Positions 25,700 to 37,796 of a DNA stretch of 64,000 nt are shown piece after piece. A program made the position numbers and the translations under genes. Positions within the stretch are counted from its first letter, which is position 1, and every line of letters begins with the position of its first letter. Below the pieces are notes generated by a model. The model saw only the letters and a list, made by a program, of their open reading frames with translations. It ran no database searches and was not told where the DNA came from. The stretch is taken from positions 1,684,001 through 1,748,000 of the forward strand of contig CANUEZ040000199.1 of assembly GCA_948099385.1 (NCBI GenBank), in the 5' to 3' direction. Source of the DNA: Fasciola hepatica (lineage: Eukaryota; Platyhelminthes; Trematoda; Plagiorchiida; Fasciolidae).

Positions 25700-26590
25700 A
25701 GAAATTAGCGAGGGCCCAGGTTAGTATCCAACACTCTCTTCCTAAGTTCTGTCAACATTCACATGGACTTATAAGAGCGATCAGCTTGTGGATGTCCAGC
25801 TCTACTTGTAGCTTAGACTTAAATATGCTTTGGGAATCTATGGAACGGAAGTCAACTGGGAATTTATTCCACATGGCAGCATATCAAGCGAAGAAGAAGT
25901 TCTGCCTTAAAAATTTTCGAGAAGTAGGGATCGTTATAAAGTGTTCTCTATTGCGCAGCTGATGTGTCCAGTTTATACCGAACTGGACTCGGCTAGAGGA
26001 TACAGCTTGCTTGTGCGGCAAATGAAACAAAAATGCAGGGTTGAGTTTTATTCCCCGGAACCATGGAGGGTCAAGCCGCAGGAGAGTACGCCGCTGTCTG
26101 TGGCTTAGGTTCGTAGAAGGCTCGAATGGTTTTCCGGTAAATTGACGCTGTACATTATAATGTCGATAGTGTCACGTTTGTGCATATTCCAGGGCACGGG
26201 TGTGCGGTATTCTGGGGTTGGGCGAACGTAAGTTTTGTATATCTCTAACCTACTGTCTGTGAGAAGGAAAGCTCTCTGCAACAAGCCAAGTGACTCGTTA
26301 GCCATTGCGGTTATGTGGGAAGCGTGTTCAGAGAAATTGAAAGTATAAGAGTATTGTAGTCCGAGGTCTCGTATTGTTTGGGGCTACGGGAGTGAGACAT
26401 TGCCAACCCTAAGAGTAAAATGAGGAATATTGCGGTTTAGCGTAAGATTACTGCTTTTGTTCACTGAAAATTCCATTTTCCAACGATCACACCAAGGCCA
26501 GCAAGTTACCATATAACCAGGCCAAAGCAGAAACACAACAAGCTTCGACGGCAGTACCAACGTCATAAAAAGAGGGGAGAAATGCCCCAC
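25700..26590 (-). pseudogene. CR1-like LINE E, RT C-terminal half
   Basis: Read on the minus strand, the order is that of a CR1 ORF2 C-terminus. WCDRWKMEFSVNKSS with TLRVGNVSLP (about 26400-26500) lies after the RT palm. LQRAFLLTDSRLEIYKTYVRPTPEY (about 26180-26300, quoted in parts) covers the thumb and the RPHLEY block. A segment with AMWNKFPVDFRSIDS and FKSKLQVELD (about 25770-25890) matches the terminal VWN.LP...FK..LD block. The palm with its YADD is absent or unreadable. Several frameshifts; an old fragment. Confidence 0.65.
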
Positions 26591-26739
26591 TGCCCCAGCA
26601 TTTTCTAGGGGACGGCGGACACATTAGCAGCTCCTTGTGTATCTATTTTTCAGCAACGTGTTTACAATTGTTCTCCCAGCTTCCGGGAAAAGCAGTCATC
26701 GCACCCACCTGTTAGAGGGGTAGTAAACATTTGGCTTCA

Positions 26740-27945
26740 AGGTACGAATCCACAACTTTGACTAGCGTCACCAGCAAACGTTTTCTAGAGCTTTCTTGGG
26801 GGTGCAGTTCTTTCCCATTCGCGTAGACAGGATCATGTCCCTGTGACAACACGGGTCTCTTCCTGGCAGGTTGTGCATCACCAATACGCTTACTGTCAGG
26901 GACGATCCGACAAAATCCTACGATGAAGGCCAGCTCTCAAACGCCGTATTCATCGTTTTGCTGAGGTCTCCAACAAGGTAATGCATGACTCTTTTCTTTA
27001 CAGGCTGCAGATATACGGGATCACAGGCCCTTGTTTATCACCTTACTCAGTTTATTTGCCGACCACACTCTGTAGCTAAGGTGGCGAGTGCTCTGTCTCA
27101 ACCTTCCCAGTAACAACTGGTATCCCACAATGATCAGTCTCAGGTCTTCTTTTGGCCCTGATCTCTGTAAATAATCCTCCGACAACCCTTCGAGTGAACA
27201 CTGCCATGTATGCAGACGAAGGGACCCTCTGAATTTCAGAAGTTCAGCACCAGTAAGTCTCAGAAGATGGAACGAAAGGCCGGTGGGACGAATAAACCTC
27301 GCAGTTCGTGACGACAAATGCGTGATCAAATCATTCGGCAGGCTGGTCACGTATTCCGTAATGAGGCGGCAGCCAAGCTGTCAGGGACCGACCGACAGAA
27401 GGTGCTTGATTTCCGCTTGGTTTGTGCCCCATGCTTCTCTTGCCATCGCCAACTTGCCGGATAGCCTGCCCTTCGAATCCTAAACGAGATTCAGTGGTCC
27501 TTCCCGTGCATCTTCAATGGGGATTTCTCCATAAGTTACGGCACGTACTGCTGGAGTGTGGTAGCCAGATAGAGCACTCTGGCCCTGTCCGAGACCGCGA
27601 GGTCCTCAAAAAAGTTCAGATGGCTTCCACCAAACAGTGTGAGGGCTGTCCCACACACCTTTTTCCGTCGGCCTCTCGTCCCCAACCCTCTATCTCCTTG
27701 ATTTAAGAAGCATACAGTTCATCCGTTTTTGATGTTCCGCCTTCTTTGAGTCAGGTCAGAGTGATTGCTCCCTTTCCGTCTGTTCTGACTCCTCTCTCTG
27801 TGGCCACAGCAGGAAGGTTTTTGATCTGAGTTTGTGTAACACTTCAGGAATATTTTTTTCGACAATGCGGCTATTACCTTGTGGAGTGCAGTTCCTGAAG
27901 GTATTGTTATCTCAGAGAACAAAACTATTTTCAAGAGGATTTAGA
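26740..27945 (+). pseudogene. CR1-like LINE F, RT relic
   Basis: On the plus strand, RT landmarks occur in order with frameshifts between them. CITNTLTVRDDPTKSYDEG comes at about 26873, then SNAVFIV. VMHDSFLYRLQIYGITGP (about 26980-27035) is the block after KAFD. PVTTGIPQ (about 27105) is the PQG block. NTAMYADEGTL (about 27205) has YADE in place of YADD. KKVQMASTK comes at about 27610, and FFDNAAITLWSAVPEGIV with FKR at about 27855-27945 is the terminal block. The element is inactive. A 3' tail could not be defined. Confidence 0.7.
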
Positions 27946-28560
27946 TCTCTCTCTTGCTCCCCCGAAGCGATTCTTTGTCTAAAGACAAAGAAAAAGAAGT
28001 AAAAAAGATATGTTCTACTGCATTCCCATTCAGCTTTATGTCTTTTAGATGTCCATCCTCACTCAACCCATAGCATTGTCCAGAAGCGGCAACGCGTGAT
28101 TTCGTGTATATTTTGTTCTGGTCGCCGCCCTCGCTACCTGCCTCCGACTGCCCTCGTTTGAACTTGGTGAATCCGACGGACGATCAAAGATTTCATCAAG
28201 AACCGGGAAGATTTGGCTCAAAGCCTCGAATTCGTGCAGTACTTCGAAACCCTAAGAACTCACTCCGAATCACCACCCCTGAACACCATTCTCGAAGGCC
28301 TCCTTCACGACTGAATCGTTCTCTGGAGCAGCAAACTGTGAAGAACATGGATCTTGTTACCTACCAGGTGAATGGTCCGTGATCTCCACGTGAGAATCAC
28401 CGCGACCTGATTCTGCAGGCTCCCGGTCCACTCCCGCACTGTCTGCGTCGCAAGATGACCTCTCAGCAGTGACAGTCGATCGTCCCCAAGGTTTCACAAC
28501 TGCTCTTTGTGGAGACATTGCGGCTGCTGCTCTGTGCTCCGTCACTGCAGATACATCATC
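27946..28560. other. Unassigned DNA
   Basis: Possible LINE F 3' untranslated region at the left. At 28180-28340 a plus-strand frame (FIKNREDLAQSLEFVQYFET) is open for about 50 codons, but I do not recognise it. The BEL-C homology from the right fades out at about 28560. Confidence 0.35.
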
Positions 28561-28569
28561 TACAGGACT

Positions 28570-30337
28570 ACATCTCCCCGTAGAGCCGTATACTATCCAC
28601 TTCAGTATCGTACATACTGCGTGGGGCGCTTTTCAGTCGCCTAACCTCTGGCGCAAAACCCAATGTGCTTCCGGCGCGTTGCAACAAATAATATCTACTT
28701 CATCCCCCAATCTTCGACAGCTATGTCTCTCAGATGAGGCCATCTAGGTGAAATAGCGTTTACCGACTTTGGTGCCCGTACCGGGAGATCAGTTTTATTG
28801 CTTCTGTTGACTCGGTTCATTCACTGGTGTCAAGAGGGACGAGTTGCAATCGCAGCTGAACTGCAGTCATCACCTGAGTCCCGCAAACTGTAATCACTAC
28901 CGATGACGTCGGGATCCTCTCAAGTTTGTGCTTATTTGCAGACCACTTCCTTACCACGGTGGTATCAGGCCCACTGTCAAAGAAGGCCAAGTCTTTAGTC
29001 GCTCTATAAAGGGCCACCACCCCTACAGCGAAGACAGCCAGACGTACAGGCTTGTGGGTGGATCGTGACGTTGAGCAAATCACACTCGGATTAGTGTTTT
29101 CGTCAGGCGTAGCTTTTTCACCTGGTGTAGTGTTCGATGACGTCTGCCTGGGTCCTTCTTGATTGCTTCCAGCTCTCACTGGGAAATCTGCTGCCCGACG
29201 TGAGTTGCAAAGACATATGAAACAGGCTCCCGTTGTCTTTACCTTTTTTCAACTTCCACTTTGATAAAATTCGGACGGCCAGTCCATGATTGGCTCACAA
29301 GCCTTGTTGTCTGGGGAAGCTTCACCCCCACGTGAGGTAGCATACCTGCTTGTCCAGGGTTAGTTTCTCGAGTACTCCTGCTCCGCTTTTTGAGTTTGAC
29401 GGGCACGTGGCCTGTTCGCCTTTTTGCCATCACGGATGAGTCCACCAAATCTACCGTAAGCCATGTTCGCCTCCCCGTGCAAATAACCCGCCGGGTCTTC
29501 GAACTCTGCTGCTTGTGACCCCGGATTATAAGCTCTGCTTCTTCAGGGCAACGACCATGTAGTTCGAATGGGAGGCAACAGACCGTCGCCCTGAGCTGTG
29601 CGTTGAGTCGAGAACAAACATTTGGTAGAGGTGATCAGGGGCAACCGGGCAGCTGCGCATCCTGATGATAAGGTCAGAAGTGGCAAAGATGTAGCACTTA
29701 GTTCGTCTAGCTCCCGATATCCAGTTATCGATGAGGTTGCGGTTGATCAAAGGAGTCCTTTAAAATTCTCCCTGCTCTTTTGTAGCCCTTATTCGTATCT
29801 GGCCGGGAAAGAACGTCAATGGCTTTCTTAATTCCTCCTTGGCAGTGGTGTGTTAGGTACAGCAGCATCTGCCCTAGATTGGACACCTTAGCTTTGACAA
29901 AGTCTGCAAAACTGTAGACAAACTCGATTCATTGGCGTAGTGGTCCATCAGAGGTTGTCAGCTACTCTCCAGGAAGGTTGAACATGGGTCGCCCCGGCAA
30001 AAACCGTTTGAGGAACTGTGCAAGACTTGGTTTATTGAAAAGATCTTATTCAACAGCACGACTCTGTTACTTGATCTGTCAAATTTTGTCCTCTACACTC
30101 CCAGCCTTCTGCCTAGCGGACACCAACTTGTTTTATCCTAATATGACTTGCTTCAATAAATCAGCACTTTTGTAATGAACAACAACTAAGAGAACAAGTA
30201 AATCCAACAATACCAAGGGAATCGAATGCAGTGAAACCCTCCCCGGTGACTTGCCGCCTTACTTTCTGTCCAGTTTTTGGTTGTTTTGATCCTGGTCTGG
30301 GGATGTTTTTCCAGCTCCAAGTTGATTCATCTGAGTA
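28570..30337 (-). pseudogene. BEL-C gag and protease relic
   Basis: Minus-strand homology to BEL-A runs from gag start to the protease/RT linker. At about 30330-30250 the gag leader resembles that of BEL-A. At 29960-29790 is the DUF1759-like Gag region. At 29750-29526, ATSDLIIRMRSCPVAPDHL matches BEL-A MADLVIEMQNCSIALDHL. At 29200-29160 is the cysteine-knuckle region. At 29100-28817 is the protease with intact DSG (FFDSGPDTT) and CGTQVMTAVQLRLQLVPLDT. At 28800-28570 is the linker to RT. Many stops and shifts. This is the 5' half of the element whose 3' half is at 20470-22135. Confidence 0.8.
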
Positions 30338-30700
30338 TTATAAGGCGTTTACGAGTGACGCGTAGCCAATGCACGCGAACTTCAAAGAAAACTGGCATTG
30401 AATCACGGTTTTACCACAGAGAAGTTTTAAGTAAACGGCTTAACTTATTCACACAAACATCAAATCTCTGGTCACAAAGACTGGAAACAAGAACCACTTT
30501 CTTGGCGTGAAAAAGACGAGCAATTGAGTCATCCAGGTCCAAAAGAGTTATAAGAAAGCCGCGAGTTGGAAGCGAATAAGCAAAGACTGGCGCTCTAAAG
30601 AAAGGGCGGTTCAAACCGCACAAAGATTGAACAAAACAGACTACTTCCGCTGATTCAACATATTAATGTTCTCCCGGAGGACTTTCCACGTCCAGCAGTT
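30338..30700 (-). repeat. Probable BEL-C 5' LTR
   Basis: Directly outside the gag leader, the sequence starts TATAAGGCGTTTACGAGTGA and contains GACGCGTAGCCAATGCACGCG. This aligns with BEL-A LTR TGTAACGAACGTTTGAGCAA and its GCGTAGCCAAATTCGC block. The outer end could not be fixed; 30700 is a guess from the 375-bp length of the BEL-A LTR. Confidence 0.5.
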
Positions 30701-30830
30701 GCAGTCGCTAGCCAGGAACTCCTCATGTTCGTCCCCCTAGTTAATAAGGAAAACAATAAACGTGGTTGGCTGCAGAAAAATATACCACAATGAATTGAAG
30801 TGAAACAAGCTCCGATGCATCGAAAGAGTT

Positions 30831-31235
30831 TGGAGGCAAAAACGAGGTATATCAACAAATGCTGTTATCCAGAAATACGGTGCAACAGAAGTATGACAGA
30901 GTGACTCATAGTCTGTTCACAATGTCCGGCAGATGGAGATCAAAGTTGCTCCTCAAGTTTAGTTAGGCGCAGCTTTCGATCAGGCGGTTGTACGTTGTTC
31001 GAGTCAATCTTGACGATTCCAGAGCTGCCTACCAAGTTGCGATAGATGCACCAAAAATGGCCTTTGGGATTGCATGAGTTTGCTGTCACAGGTCTGCGAA
31101 CACTCACAAGAAGCGCAGAGACAGCAGTCCGCGGTTGCGGTTGCGTTCAAAATGTGCCTCCATTAATTTCATAAAACAATGAAACATTGCGTGTCATACG
31201 GTGAGAGGGAAATTGTGCAATGTGCGTAATGCACA
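30831..31235 (-). repeat. Gypsy G2 3' LTR
   Basis: A 405-bp direct repeat of 36484-36888, offset 5653. The stretch 30837-31221 is identical to its partner; the few differences lie at the two ends. This copy has TG...CA ends (TGGAGGC to GCACA on the plus strand). A G-rich stretch inside it at 31236-31260 (CCCCCCTAGGG on plus) could be the polypurine tract. The integrase C-terminal end lies about 70 bp inward. Flanks show no matching target duplication. Confidence 0.8.
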
Positions 31236-31881
31236 CCGTCTCACAAAACGTCCCCCCTAGGGCTTTCCGAATAAATGGACAGCAAATCCTTTGTGCAAAG
31301 GTGTCTGGAAATCAAGCCCTGAAAACGAAGTGGAAGGAGTACCGTCCGGCTATTGCGGATCTTTTCTGCGGGGTTTGAACATCGTGGAGGGTTTGTGATG
31401 ACGGCAATGATATTTTTGATAGTGGCGGTTGCTGTTCCGTCAATGGTGTTGGTGATCTTGACAGGGGTGAACGGAAAGCTCCTAAAGATATGAGCGTGAG
31501 TGGGAGAGTGACGGGATCTTTTATGAATACAGGTTCAGCACAAACTACCTTAGGACGGCCAACGCTAATGGAATCATGGTATCCGCTGAGATCAGTGACA
31601 AAGTACTAACCACAGCGTTTAGCGACACAAAATGGGCCATTAAATAGTGGTGTGAGGGGCTTACGGAGGGAATAAACCCAAACAAAATATAAAGGTTTTT
31701 TAATAAATCACGAAAAGCCCGCTTGGAAGGGCTCTGTGCTGTGCAGTCGCAGGTTAACGTCGGCCCATATGACTGGTCAACCGTGAAGCATTCGAAGTTG
31801 GGTCTGGGTCCGAGGTAGCATTGTCAATGAACACATCACCTGGAAGAATCCAGGTAGGGCTGTAAACGACTTTGGCCGGGG

Positions 31882-32590
31882 TGTAACGAATAGAACACTC
31901 AAGTCCTGGTCCGGGTGAATCCTGGCCAACAATTCAATGCTCGATTCACCGACCATTAGGCTTCACTCGCTCCGGATAGCAACTTGGAGCCTGAAAGCAA
32001 CCCGTAGCCCACTTCGATGCGGAACCTAAATCAAAAACACGATTGCTATTCAAGTTTTACGTGCTATTAGTGGGCATAAATATAAGTTCAAAAACGGTCC
32101 TACCTTTGACAGTGAGCCTTGGTCACTATCCAGCCGAAAAGGTAGTCGAAAATAGGACTAATTTAAGATAAAAACGACTGGCCAAGAAGAGTAAGTAGTA
32201 AGTACCCGTCCTGAGGTCCAAACAAGTAGAGGAAGTTCTCCTCGCTTAACCAGGCCCTACGAAAATTTTCTGAGATTGGCGGTCAAAAATGAGCGTGAGT
32301 GAGCTGAAAGCCTACAATCAGTAGAGGTAAGCCAGAAAATGAAGCTGAGCCGTGAAGAAACAAAACCGTGTTGTGTCAGTGCGACTTACTATCGAGCCAA
32401 ATGTCAGCCAAGTAATCTGAGTAAAAAGCACTACCACGAAAGTAAAAAGTAAGTGCGCCAAGCAAAAATGAATTTTCTGCTAAAAGAAGGGTGTCAACAC
32501 GATAAAGATTGGAGAAAGCAGCCCCAGGTCTGTCAAAGAGCATATGAAGGTAAGCAGAAGAGAAATACTTCAATCAACGTAGACGTCACA
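31882..32590 (-). repeat. BEL-B family solo LTR inside G2 integrase
   Basis: 709 bp, aligned end to end with the 713-bp BEL-B LTR. It starts TGTAACGAATAGAACACTCA and ends CAATCAACGTAGACGTCACA. Identity is clearly below that of the two BEL-B LTRs but higher than for the copy at 10562. The gypsy reading frame resumes on both sides: the stretch before it ends near the LHP-x-QGA segment, and the stretch after it starts at VVYSPTWILPGDV, which together match one continuous region of G1 integrase. No target duplication remains visible. Confidence 0.85.
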
Positions 32591-35196
32591 AAGGTTGCAA
32601 CGCAAGTTGCCCCCTGAATGGGATGCAGATTCCAAGGAGTATCCCCGAAGAATTCTCTATCCATTAAGTTGATGAAGAAGCCAAGGTCAACGCCTTCATT
32701 TGGCGGTAGAGACGTTCGACTAGATCGACGGACGCCGGATGATACGCCATAGTTCTGATGCTGTCGTAACCAAGAACCCGATTGAGATCACGGGAGAGTG
32801 CATATGTGAACTGAGCGCCGCAGTCGGACGTAATGGTGGCAGGCGTTCCGAAAGAAGTAACCCAAGTGCCCACAAAAGGTAGTGAAACCGTCTCAGCGTA
32901 AGTGTCTTTGATGTGAACAACATGTGACTAGCGGGTAAAACGATAAATACATTCCAAGATGTAGGTGAGACCACTGAAAGGGGGAAAGGGGCTTACTGAG
33001 TCAATGAGGACTCATTTTACGCGGCTGTCAGGGGAGGCGAAAGTGCCGGGGGTAGTGACCGTAAGGCGATAAACTTTAGAACATTGGTAAGGTAAAGGCT
33101 GTTTTGCCCAAGTGCGAACGTCCTTGAGCATGCTGGTGCAAACGAAACGATCGGTAGCTAGTTTCACAGAAAGAACACCGGAGTATGAAACCGGATCGAA
33201 GTGACCAAAAATGACCCACCGGAAATCACGGGGGACATAACGGCAAGGTTTTTTCGTTGCAGCCCCACACAATGGTTGTGTCAGTGTGAAGCAAAATTTA
33301 CTCAGAGGAAGTTAAACTTGGGTAAGAAAGAAGCCGCTAGAGCCCATCGTCGAACACTTGTGCAGCAGCCATGTTCGTAAAATCTGTTGAGGATGGCGAC
33401 AGATGACAGATATGTGCACGAGACAGGGCACCAGCCACAAAATCATCGAAACCAGACAGGTGCAGTATACCCGTCGAGAACTGTGAAACGTAGTCTGGCT
33501 GCCTAAGCTCCCTCAGCGGGTAATGATCCGTCGCATTCTGGAATGCGTACACCAGTGGTTTGTGGCCTGTGAGGAAGTAGAAAGGCCGACCTTTAGGCAC
33601 ATGCTGGAAGTGTTTCACGGCAAGATAGACAACTAGTGATTTCCTACCTAAGGTACCACGTCGTAACTAAGCCTACTGTAACCTTCATGAAAAAACAGAG
33701 GCTCGGGACCGTTGTTTCCAACTTGTAAAACAGCGCCAGCTGCTGTCTGAGGGGCATCAGCCCTCAGCACAAAAGTGGATCAGCAGTCAGGCCGTAAGTG
33801 CCCTAGGGGAATGACTTTTACCAAGGCAAATTTGACATTTGCAAAGGCTTCCTTGGCAACTTCCGAGAAGACGGTTTTTTGGGTTGCCTTGGAGTGGGCC
33901 AGCGAGGGGGTTCAAAACGTCTGCACAGATGGGGATGAAACGGCGATAGTAATTTACAGTTCCAAGGAACAAACACAACCCCTTTAAGGGTCCTGAAGCG
34001 AGTAGTCCTTGGTGGCACACATTTTCTCTGGCGATGGTAAAATGCTGTGAGTGCCGACGCGGTGTCCCAGGAATTCGATACGAGAGACCCTAAGAACACA
34101 TTTGGATGCATTGACGAAAGTACCATTGGTTGAGAGCCGTTGGAAAACCTCTTCAAAATGACGGAAACTTCGTTTTTACTGGCATCAGAAAATCGTCAGT
34201 TCAAGCGAACACAAGGTGTAGACGGCGAAAAACGTTGGTGGGCAAATCGCTGGAAGGCTTGTGCCGCATTTCTCAAACCAAAAGGCACGCAAGGTAATTC
34301 AAACAGAACGAATAGTGTGATAATAGAGGATTTCGGGATATCTTCTGAGATCATCTGAATTTGATAGTAGGACTTGACCATACGGACTTTGAAAAAACGG
34401 CCTTACCCGACAAGCCGAGAGAAAAATCCTTGATGTTGGGAATCAGATAGCCGTCAGGAATCTTGACGTTTTTGGTGCTCGGAAGGCTGCGCGCGGCTCC
34501 CAATCACCGAGAGCTGATTTGGGGAAAATCTGTAGTCGTGAAGCCCATGGACTGTTCCAGGGATGGATAATGCCAAGGGCTGACTTATGGCAAGACTCGG
34601 CTTTCACTATCTTCAGCTTCTGCAGGGTGAGGCGTCCGAGGCGGGCAGTGGTAGGGGGCCCTTTTTTGTGATACGGAGAGTTACATTGTGTTGGTTTGAG
34701 ATGTGCAGATAAAACGGGTGATTTGAGGAAACTTTCACAGTACCGACGTGCAAGTGTTCCATGTTAGCAAAAACGCTTCGGTGGCAAGTGAATTTATGGT
34801 TGAGCCTTTGCGTTGAGCTGACAATGCATTGGCTTTTTCACGCAAGGTCCTGCGCTTCAAATAAACTTACAGGTCAAAGGATGTCATGATGTCAATGTCC
34901 AAAATGGTTGGACTGACGCCGGCCATTTTGGGAATAGAGAACATCGTAAGAGACAGAGATCGAGAGTAAGCAGTTTTCAACCGTAAGTGAGAAAGTTAGA
35001 GTTATTTGCTGCCTGTAAATTGCAAGGACGGTAATTCGAGCGACACACAGCCGTTTAACACGCTTCCAACATTCAGAACTAGATTGATTCGCAGTTTCTA
35101 CTTTACTAAGTTGAAAATCTCAAAATTACGAATGCATCCAAACCTTACGCATACGAACAAATTAACTAGAGAGTCAAACCCAAAGGTTTAAAGCTT

Positions 35197-35330
35197 TGTG
35201 GTCCAAGCACAACGGTCTCGAACGGCTCAAGGCCAAAGTCGAGTATTTCACACGGACAGGCGAAATTGCGAAGGTGCTGTGCATGGCACAGCTTGGCAAA
35301 GTAACGTCGAATATAGTCAAATCCAGAGGT
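35197..35330 (-). repeat. Dispersed repeat R1, copy 2
   Basis: Matches 1063-1195. On the minus strand the open stretch FDYIRRYFAKLCHAQHL is followed by FGLEPFETVVLGP. It sits between the Gag box and the RT relic of G2, where a gypsy protease would be expected, but it shows no D-T/S-G protease motif. Confidence 0.5.
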
Positions 35331-36483
35331 TTTGTTGAACATTTGGAGGGACTCTCGATGTAGACGTTTTAAATCGCCTTAAAAGCGGAGGGGGTGGCTG
35401 GAGGTGGCTATTCCACGAGGGGGTGGAAATCTCTGACCTATGCACCTGCAGCAACAGGGAACATTAGATCGTTTATTTTTTGTCGTATACGAAGAGCAGG
35501 GGACTTTCTGCTTCGACAGCTACAGCTGTCGTCATTACTAGCTAGCTCGTCGGCTCTCCTGCTCCTATGGGGGATTTGCGTTCAAGGTTTCGTACCCGCT
35601 AGGCCAACTGCACTCCCGCGCATTTGCTGCGAACTGACAATGATAGAATGATGCGTGATCTTCCTCGGCTGGATGGGCTGTGTGCTTGGACCGCGAAGCA
35701 GATCTGGATTTTGATGGACGGGGCCTTCTTGAACGACAGGTAGCGGCGACCTGATATCGCATCTCATGCAAATGCTGTGAGACCATCGAACCGACTGGAG
35801 GTTGTAGGTGCAGAACCTATGCTATGGTATGGAGAAACACTCTCGTATTTAGTCGGCCGTTTCGGCCAGCTTTTCTAGGGCGGTGTCGACAGCTTGCACT
35901 GACAAGAAGGCTCCGGTGTTAGTCGGTATTCGGCTTGCCCACAGTTATCAGGGTCATGCTTACCTGACCCGATATTTTGCCTCAAGGGAAGGCATATGAT
36001 GCAGGAGCAGTGATGGAGTGCGATAGCCTCATTTCGTGCCAACCAGCGAAAGCTGCAAACGAGTTACATCTGGCGAGGTCATTCGCTCTAGCTCCGCCGA
36101 CTAAAGCTTGTCATATGGAGAGTCGGCAGGCATTGGGTCTGTGAGATCGGTTACGCTGAAAGCTACTTCGCCGGGGAGTTTGGTCAAAAAACATGAGAAC
36201 ATGGCGGCCTGAGGGGTATTTCGCGAAGGTGGGGAAGAACCTCAGCCTGTATAAACCACACCCCAGGATTCGAAAAGCCAACAGTGGGGTTCACAGAAAT
36301 GCTGTCGGAGCTGCCCGGAAAGGCGACATTACCGTTCGGTTTTAATGCTGGATGGATGATAGAAAAAAGGGCAGGGGAGAAATCACAAACAACGAGTGTC
36401 AGATGTGAAATCGTCGGAGCAGCCATGAAAGTTCTGGGGGAATCCAGGCGGGCCCTGCCTTTATGTGGCGGCTCGATAAGGAT

Positions 36484-36888
36484 AGGAGACAAAAACGAGG
36501 TATATCAACAAATGCTGTTATCCAGAAATACGGTGCAACAGAAGTATGACAGAGTGACTCATAGTCTGTTCACAATGTCCGGCAGATGGAGATCAAAGTT
36601 GCTCCTCAAGTTTAGTTAGGCGCAGCTTTCGATCAGGCGGTTGTACGTTGTTCGAGTCAATCTTGACGATTCCAGAGCTGCCTACCAAGTTGCGATAGAT
36701 GCACCAAAAATGGCCTTTGGGATTGCATGAGTTTGCTGTCACAGGTCTGCGAACACTCACAAGAAGCGCAGAGACAGCAGTCCGCGGTTGCGGTTGCGTT
36801 CAAAATGTGCCTCCATTAATTTCATAAAACAATGAAACATTGCGTGTCATACGGTGAGAGGGAAATTGTGCAATATGCATAATGTACA
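36484..36888 (-). repeat. Gypsy G2 5' LTR
   Basis: Partner of 30831-31235. On the minus strand it starts TGTACATTATGC. Its inner end (AGGAGAC on plus) has lost the terminal TG that the other copy keeps. The gag relic begins directly inside it. No primer-binding site was recognised. Confidence 0.8.
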
Positions 36889-37074
36889 AAGTGCGGCTGA
36901 ACGAACGGGGTTTCCAAACTAATTCAGTGCCCTTCGTTCTCCTGAACTTACGATGGAATTGTCTGTCCAATTTTGGCCTCTTGTTACCAATACTTACCGG
37001 TGTATCGCCGGTAGATACAGTGGCTGAAGCCCGAGGAACACCTTTTCTACTGTATCATCATCAGGAGTCTATCA

Positions 37075-37796
37075 TTCAGTTCGGTTTGGTTCAGCTTTCA
37101 AGGCTCGACGGCGGTCCGCCAGTTCGTCCAGTTCCTATCTTCAATGGGCCCTTTGGGCTCCAGGTGCTTTGACGCAATGAAGAGTTGCCCCTTCTTAATA
37201 AGCCCACGTGGGAAAGGTGGTATAGGAATGTTGAAATAGACCTACCGCAGTGCCCCGTCCAGGTTTGGCTCTATGACCAAGCTGCTGGTCACCGACTCTG
37301 CTCGACCACTCGTCCTACGGGGAAAACACTGAAGACAGACCTAATTACTTGGACAGAAAATTGGCAGAGAGAGAGTTCTAATCACTACTCTCACCAAATA
37401 GACCTTCTCAGGCCCTTTCCAGTGGATGTTTAAAGACATCCGTCGAAGTTGCCTCGATTATCGCCCTCGTTAATTTATTCCCCTTCCTTGACGGACCTCT
37501 CAGCCAAAGACTGGCTCCTAATCCCAGTTCCTACACTGCCCTTCGCAAACTGCAGCCCTTGCCCTCGCTGTCTGTCATCGCACCGAAGTCAGCGAGGATG
37601 CCCCAAGTCCAGCTGACGCGTTTGTTCCCGTAACACTTATAAACGCTTTTATTAAGTCACCCCTCAATCTACGTCTTTCTAGCTAAAATAGGTTTATATT
37701 CTGTAACCTTCGTTCTTAGCCTAGGCCTCGGCAACAACCAAGCCACCCAGTGAATCTCAGCTGTACCTGTTCAAGGAGTGTTTATCCCGCACGAGG
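37075..37796 (-). pseudogene. CR1 LINE D1, segment 3: ORF2 C-terminus and 3' tail
   Basis: This is the continuation of D1 beyond the BEL-A insertion. The minus-strand reading gives LEQVQ, then a WLGCCRGLG stretch, then ERRLRGDLIKAF-like sequence (about 37640-37690), and TSTDVFKHPLE (about 37440), the end of a CR1 ORF2. At 37074-37100 the plus strand has TTCAGTTCGGTTTGGTTCAG, i.e. a GAACT/GAACC-type tail on the minus strand, taken as the 3' end. The last base before BEL-A joins 51445-51449 through the shared CGAGG. Confidence 0.75.

Larger units (their letters stand above)
31236..36483 (-). pseudogene. Gypsy G2 interior: decayed gag-pol
   Basis: Minus-strand relics follow the gypsy order. Gag N-part has NPGVWFIQAEV (about 36240). 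The Gag C-terminal Cys/His box has FYHCQFAANARECSWPS (about 35630), resembling the CHCC box of CsRn1-type elements but with cysteines lost. RT has CVPFGLRNAAQAFQRF (about 34270) and FLGTVNYYRRFIPICADVL (about 33960). RNase H is at 33337-33640. The integrase zinc domain is at 33012-33272. The integrase core is at 32664-32990, with ITSDCGAQF and VDLVERLYRQMK. The integrase C-terminus with WILPGDVF (about 31845) ends near 31308. Frames are broken throughout, and the zinc and catalytic residues are partly lost. A BEL LTR splits the integrase. Confidence 0.85.
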
